Position numbers and translations under genes: made by a program
The notes under the pieces: generated by a model
Database searches by the model: none
What the model was told of the DNA's origin: nothing
Seen by the model: the letters and a program-made list of their open reading frames with translations, nothing else
Shown here: positions 57,878-64,000 of the stretch, piece after piece
Numbering within the stretch: the first letter of the stretch is position 1
Layout: each line of letters opens with the position of its first letter
Assembly (NCBI GenBank): GCA_964432415.1
Contig: CAYSNW010000011.1
Span: forward strand, 1-64,000
Direction: 5' to 3'
From: JAFECT01 sp964432415
Lineage (GTDB): Bacteria > Pseudomonadota > Alphaproteobacteria > Caulobacterales > Caulobacteraceae
Length of the DNA stretch: 64,000 nucleotides

Positions 57878-59911
57878 GTGCCCCAGCTGCTGCTCGAACT
57901 GTTCTGCGAAGAGATTCCCGCCCGCATGCAGGCCAACGCCGCGCGCGATCTGGAGCGGATGTTCGCCGAGAAGCTGAAAGACGCCGGCCTTGCGGCCGAG
58001 AGCCTGAAGAGCTTCGCCGGACCACGCCGCCTGACCCTGATGGCCGAAGGCCTGCCTTCTGCTCAGGAAGACCGGGTCGAGGAACGCAAGGGCCCGCGCG
58101 CCAATGCGCCGGAGCAGGCGCTGGAAGGCTTCCTGCGCTCCACGGGCCTCACCCGCGACCAGTTGGTCGAGCGTGACGGCGTGCTGTTCGCCTCCATCGC
58201 CAAGGCCGGGCGCCCGACGCCCGAGATCGTGGCGGAGGCGCTGGAAGGCATCATCCGAGGCTTCCCCTGGCCCAAGTCGATGACCTGGGGCAGCGGAAGC
58301 CTGCGCTGGGTGCGGCCGCTCAAGCGCATCGTTCTGCTGTTCGACGGCCAGGTGGTCCCCTTCGCCATCGAGGGCGTTGAGGCGGGCGACCGCACCGAGG
58401 GCCACCGTTTCATGGGCTCGGGCGAGTCTTTCACGGTGAAGGATTTCGCGAGCTACCAGAGCGGCTTGCGCGATCATTATGTGGTTCTGGATCAGGCTGA
58501 GCGCCGCCAGATGATCCGCGATCGGGCCGAGGCGATCTGCGCCAGGGCCGGGCTCGAACTGGTCGACGATCAGGGGCTGCTGGACGAGGTCTCGGGCCTC
58601 GCTGAGTGGCCGACCCCGATCCTGGGCGACATGGACCCGTCCTTCCTGGACCTGCCGGCCGAGGTGATCCGCACCTCCATGCGCACGCACCAGAAGTATT
58701 TCGCGGTGCGCGATCCCAAGACCGGGGGCCTGGCGCCCCACTTCCTGGTGGTCGCCAACATCGAGGCCATCGACGGCGGCAAGGCCGTGGCCCAGGGCAA
58801 CGCCCGGGTGCTGTCGGCGCGGCTGAACGATGCGCGTTTCTTCTGGGACGAGGACAACAAGGCCGGCAACTTCGAGCGCTGGCTGAAGAAGCTTGAGGGC
58901 GTGACCTTCCACGCCAAGCTCGGGACTATGGCGCAGCGGGTGGAGCGCATCAGCACCCTGGCGCGCGACCTCGCGCCCTTGGTCGGCGCCGACCCGGACA
59001 AAGCGGCGGAGGCGGGACGTCTGGCCAAGGCCGATCTGGCCTCGGGCATGGTCGGCGAATTCCCTGAGCTCCAGGGCGTCATGGGCGGCTACTACGCCCG
59101 TGCCGCCGCGATGGACGCCGAAATCGCCGACGCCGTGCGCGACCACTACAAGCCGCAGGGGCCGGGCGACACGGTTCCGGGCGCGCCGGTCACACTGGCG
59201 GTGGCCCTGGCTGAGAAGCTTGACACCCTGACCGGCTTCTTCTCGATCGATGAGAAGCCGACCGGCTCGCGTGACCCTTACGCCCTGCGCCGCGCCGCTC
59301 TGGGCGTGATCCGCATCGCGCTGGAGAACGGCAAGCGCTTCGGCCTGCGCGACATCGTGGGCCGCGCCGCTTTCAAGCTGAACATCGACGACATGGCGGC
59401 CTTTTTCGCCGACCGCCTGAAGGTGACCCTGCGCGACGAGGGCAAGCGCCACGACCTCGTCGATGCGGTTTTCGCCCTGGGTGACGACGATCTGGTCCGG
59501 ATCGTGGCCCGCGTTTCCGCCCTCGACGGCTTCCTCGGAACCGACGACGGCAAGACCTTGTTGGCCGGCTACAAGCGCGCGGTGAACATCCTCAAGGCCG
59601 AGGCCAAGAAGAACCCGGACGAGACCTACGACGGCGCGGCCGACCCGGCCCTGTTCTCCGAGACGGAGGAAAAGGCTCTGCACGCGGCCCTGACGACAAC
59701 GCTTTCGGCGCTCGGGCCTCAGCTCGACAAGGAAGACTTCGTGGCCGCCATGGGCACGCTGTCCGGCCTGCGCGCTCCGGTGGACGCCTTCTTCGACAAG
59801 GTGCTGGTCAACGATCCCGACCCGGCCGTGCGGATGAACCGGCTGCGGCTGCTGTCGGCGATCCGGGACGCGGCTAACCGGGTGGCGGACTTTTCCTTGA
59901 TCGGCGGCTGA
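57878..59911 (+). CDS. glyS: Glycyl-tRNA synthetase beta subunit
   Basis: The protein of 677 residues starts at GTG with PQLLLELFCEEIPARMQANA, the family N-terminus, and contains PKSMTWG, HQKYFAVRD, and the HD-like and anticodon-binding C-terminal regions (YALRRAALGVIRIALE). It binds tRNA-Gly and completes the alpha2beta2 synthetase. It follows the DUF2314 gene with a single-base gap. Confidence 0.97.
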   Translation: MPQLLLELFCEEIPARMQANAARDLERMFAEKLKDAGLAAESLKSFAGPRRLTLMAEGLPSAQEDRVEERKGPRANAPEQALEGFLRSTGLTRDQLVERDGVLFASIAKAGRPTPEIVAEALEGIIRGFPWPKSMTWGSGSLRWVRPLKRIVLLFDGQVVPFAIEGVEAGDRTEGHRFMGSGESFTVKDFASYQSGLRDHYVVLDQAERRQMIRDRAEAICARAGLELVDDQGLLDEVSGLAEWPTPILGDMDPSFLDLPAEVIRTSMRTHQKYFAVRDPKTGGLAPHFLVVANIEAIDGGKAVAQGNARVLSARLNDARFFWDEDNKAGNFERWLKKLEGVTFHAKLGTMAQRVERISTLARDLAPLVGADPDKAAEAGRLAKADLASGMVGEFPELQGVMGGYYARAAAMDAEIADAVRDHYKPQGPGDTVPGAPVTLAVALAEKLDTLTGFFSIDEKPTGSRDPYALRRAALGVIRIALENGKRFGLRDIVGRAAFKLNIDDMAAFFADRLKVTLRDEGKRHDLVDAVFALGDDDLVRIVARVSALDGFLGTDDGKTLLAGYKRAVNILKAEAKKNPDETYDGAADPALFSETEEKALHAALTTTLSALGPQLDKEDFVAAMGTLSGLRAPVDAFFDKVLVNDPDPAVRMNRLRLLSAIRDAANRVADFSLIGG

Positions 59912-60003
59912 GCGGGCGCGCCGATCCCTGCTTTGATCTACCCCGCGGCGCAGGCTATGACGCGCCGCAACATAATTCGGTTTGTCACAGGGTTCGGACT
60001 GAC

Positions 60004-62688
<2,685 letters not shown>

Positions 62689-62690
62689 AG

Positions 62691-62747
62691 TCCTTCCCCC
62701 CTCGAGGGGGGAAGGTGGGCCCGCCAGGGCTCGGATGGGGGGCGGCG
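62691..62747 (+). repeat. Two-hairpin interspersed repeat, copy C
   Basis: It begins 2 bp after the ppdK stop. The CTCGAG-centred palindrome has one extra G, and the second stem reads GCCC-GCCA-GGGC, the same pairs as copy B with a different loop. It is inverted with respect to copy D. Confidence 0.9.
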
Positions 62748-62809
62748 TAGCGGCCTGCCGTTCCTGCTGCGCCCCGCTCCGCTCTGTCGCCGGTATTCCG
62801 TCAACGATG

Positions 62810-62866
62810 GCGCGGCCCCCCATCCGGCTCCTCGCGTCGCCACCTTCCCCCTCGAGGGGGGAAGGA
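62810..62866 (-). repeat. Two-hairpin interspersed repeat, copy D
   Basis: It is the inverted partner of copy C with 62 bp between the two. The first hairpin and the GGATGGGGGGCCGCGC end are intact, whereas the second stem-loop is diverged. Outer ends are CCTTCCCC on both sides, as in the A/B pair. Confidence 0.9.
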
Positions 62867-62907
62867 CTGTGTGTTCAGCGCGCTCGCAGAGACGAAAGGA
62901 ACCAGAC

Positions 62908-63717
62908 TCAGCGGCCGGTCGGCGCGGCCGCGATCTCCTGCGCCACCCGGGCGTACTGGCCCAGGAACAGGTGATCGGCCGGCAGTGAGCGCGGCTTGAT
63001 ATATTTGGTGTCCATCCGCGGACAGGCGGCGCCGCCGTCGTCCAGCCCGTAGATGCAGACCACCGGCAGCGATCCCAGCGCCTTGATCGCGGGCTCCACC
63101 GGACGCGCATCGAAGCTGTCCAGGTCGAACAGGGTCCAGGGATGCATGGCCAGTTCCGCCTTGTCGCCGGGCGCCACCAGCGCCAGGGCCTGGACCTTGG
63201 CGCGGGCTGAGGGGGTCAGCTCCTTCAGCACCAGGGCGGCCGCGTCGGCGCCGAAGGAATAACCCGCCACGATCACCCGTTGGCGGCCCCAGGCGGTGCT
63301 GTAGCGCTCGATCAGGGCCGACAGGTCGGCGCCGGCCTCAGCGCCCGTGCGCGGCTTGTGGAAATAGCGCAGGGTGTCGAGCACCACCACCGGATAGCCC
63401 CGCGCCGCCAACTCGGCCGTGAAGCCCTTGTCCCCGACCTGCCAGCCGTTGTCGCCGGTGAAGAAGACCACCAGGCTGTCGCCCGGCTTGCCGGCGTTGA
63501 CCTCCACCAGGGGCAGGGCGGCCAGACGTGGATCGGACTTGGCGACCGCCGCCGGCGCAAGGACCGGATCACGGGCCAGGACGATCTGCAGCGCGCCCCA
63601 GACCACGCCGACACCCAGCAGGGAAAGGGCGAGGACGCCGAAGACCAGCGGCCGCCAGGGCAGGGCGCGTCCCTCCCGCTGCTTGGAGCGGTAACGCTTG
63701 GACTGCCACTCGATCAT
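62908..63717 (-). CDS. VirJ/AcvB-like serine hydrolase, membrane anchored
   Basis: The protein of 269 residues has a basic N-terminus, one transmembrane helix (about 22-47) and a single VirJ domain with VVFFTGDNGWQVGDKGFTAEL, LDTLRYFHKPRT, the nucleophile motif GYSFGADAA, and an acid/His pair in YGLDDGG and DHLFLG. Agrobacterium AcvB of this family hydrolyses lysyl-phosphatidylglycerol in the periplasm, but its usual partner lpiA is not seen here. Its ATG overlaps the panC stop (ATGA, 63714-63717), suggesting coupling. Confidence 0.87.
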   Translation of the reverse strand: MIEWQSKRYRSKQREGRALPWRPLVFGVLALSLLGVGVVWGALQIVLARDPVLAPAAVAKSDPRLAALPLVEVNAGKPGDSLVVFFTGDNGWQVGDKGFTAELAARGYPVVVLDTLRYFHKPRTGAEAGADLSALIERYSTAWGRQRVIVAGYSFGADAAALVLKELTPSARAKVQALALVAPGDKAELAMHPWTLFDLDSFDARPVEPAIKALGSLPVVCIYGLDDGGAACPRMDTKYIKPRSLPADHLFLGQYARVAQEIAAAPTGR

Positions 63718-64000
63718 TCCCCGGCCTCCACCGGCATGTTGTCGATCAGACGGGTGGCCCCGATCCGAACCGCGGCCAGCACCCGCGCAGGCCCGTCGAC
63801 GGGGCCGGCAAAGACGCCGAGATCGTCTACGCGCCGGATCGCCACATAATCCACCTTGTCGAACCCCGCCTGCAGCAAGGCTGCGGTCGCATCCTGCTCG
63901 ACGCCTGCGACGGGTTCGGACGCACCGGCCCGCGTCGCCGCTGTCTTGAGCACCCGGTTCAACTGCCCCGCCACCTTCCGCTGCGCCGGATCGAGGTAAG
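63714..64000 (-). CDS. panC: Pantothenate synthetase (C-terminal part)
   Basis: The last 95 or so residues lie in the window and the 5' part is beyond the right edge. YLDPAQRKVAGQLNRVL corresponds to the NxYL region, and AGFDKVDYVAIRRVDDL and ARVLAAVRIGATRLIDNM are the conserved C-terminal domain motifs of PanC. The enzyme joins pantoate and beta-alanine with ATP. It precedes the VirJ-like gene with a 4-bp overlap. Confidence 0.92.
   Translation of the reverse strand, partial: YLDPAQRKVAGQLNRVLKTAATRAGASEPVAGVEQDATAALLQAGFDKVDYVAIRRVDDLGVFAGPVDGPARVLAAVRIGATRLIDNMPVEAGE

Overview
The window is a chromosomal segment of a high-GC alphaproteobacterium, almost certainly a member of Caulobacteraceae (Caulobacter or Phenylobacterium type). 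The support is a recognisable PopZ polar organiser directly upstream of valS, a bactofilin overlapping an M23 (LdpA-like) peptidase gene, an RNase E that ends in the Caulobacter-type GWW tail that docks PNPase, a CtrA-like box with a GANTC methylation site inside it, and very high GC with strong third-position bias. Nearly all of it is ordinary, densely packed core genome. Several gene pairs overlap by 4 bases, both head to tail (ATGA, GTGA, CTGA) and tail to tail (CTAG, TTAG).

Layout. 0-2 kb: start of accB, aroQ, then divergent thiS-thiG. 2-8.5 kb: a large secreted S41 peptidase, a secreted TPR protein, a DsbA-like lipoprotein and an M48 chaperone/protease. 8.6-19.3 kb: envelope and RNA genes (rne, amiC, a Cys-rich exported protein, PBP1A, prfB with its programmed frameshift, bactofilin and ldpA). 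19.3-29.8 kb: peroxiredoxin, a 1363-residue AsmA/YhdP-like protein, a Tat-exported tyrosinase coupled to a membrane-anchored matrixin-type metallopeptidase, a small lipoprotein, a Cys-cluster protein, an acyltransferase and an exported barrel-like protein. 29.9-36.7 kb: tRNA-Cys, a degenerate isoaspartyl-methyltransferase-like gene, tolC, an intergenic palindrome mosaic, popZ, valS and tlyA. The tlyA gene seems to begin at a CTG overlapping the valS stop. 36.7-39.2 kb: four tandem glycine-zipper genes. 39.4-46.2 kb: two methyltransferases, a hydrolase, a VOC protein, an AraC regulator, a DUF559 endonuclease gene enclosed by inverted repeats, a radical SAM protein and a pentapeptide-repeat protein. 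46.2-64 kb: lytic transglycosylase, uracil-DNA glycosylase, ETF-QO, two TPR proteins, ispE, two related small exported proteins, glyQ-DUF2314-glyS, ppdK, a VirJ/AcvB-like hydrolase and the end of panC.

Themes. Cell-wall growth and envelope homeostasis dominate (AmiC, PBP1A, LdpA, bactofilin, lytic transglycosylase, AsmA-like, TolC, glycine-zipper proteins). Translation is the second theme (valS, glyQ, glyS, prfB, tlyA, RumA-like methyltransferase, tRNA-Cys).

The least ordinary feature is a roughly 56-bp two-hairpin repeat present four times as two inverted pairs of the same polarity. One pair encloses a DUF559 nuclease gene (43.9-44.4 kb) and the other encloses only about 62 bp (62.7-62.9 kb). 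It looks like a compact REP-like element family, possibly spread with the help of a DUF559 protein. Also notable are the tyrosinase-matrixin couple, the duplicated promoter module in the glycine-zipper array, and two enzymes that lack expected Fe-S cysteines.
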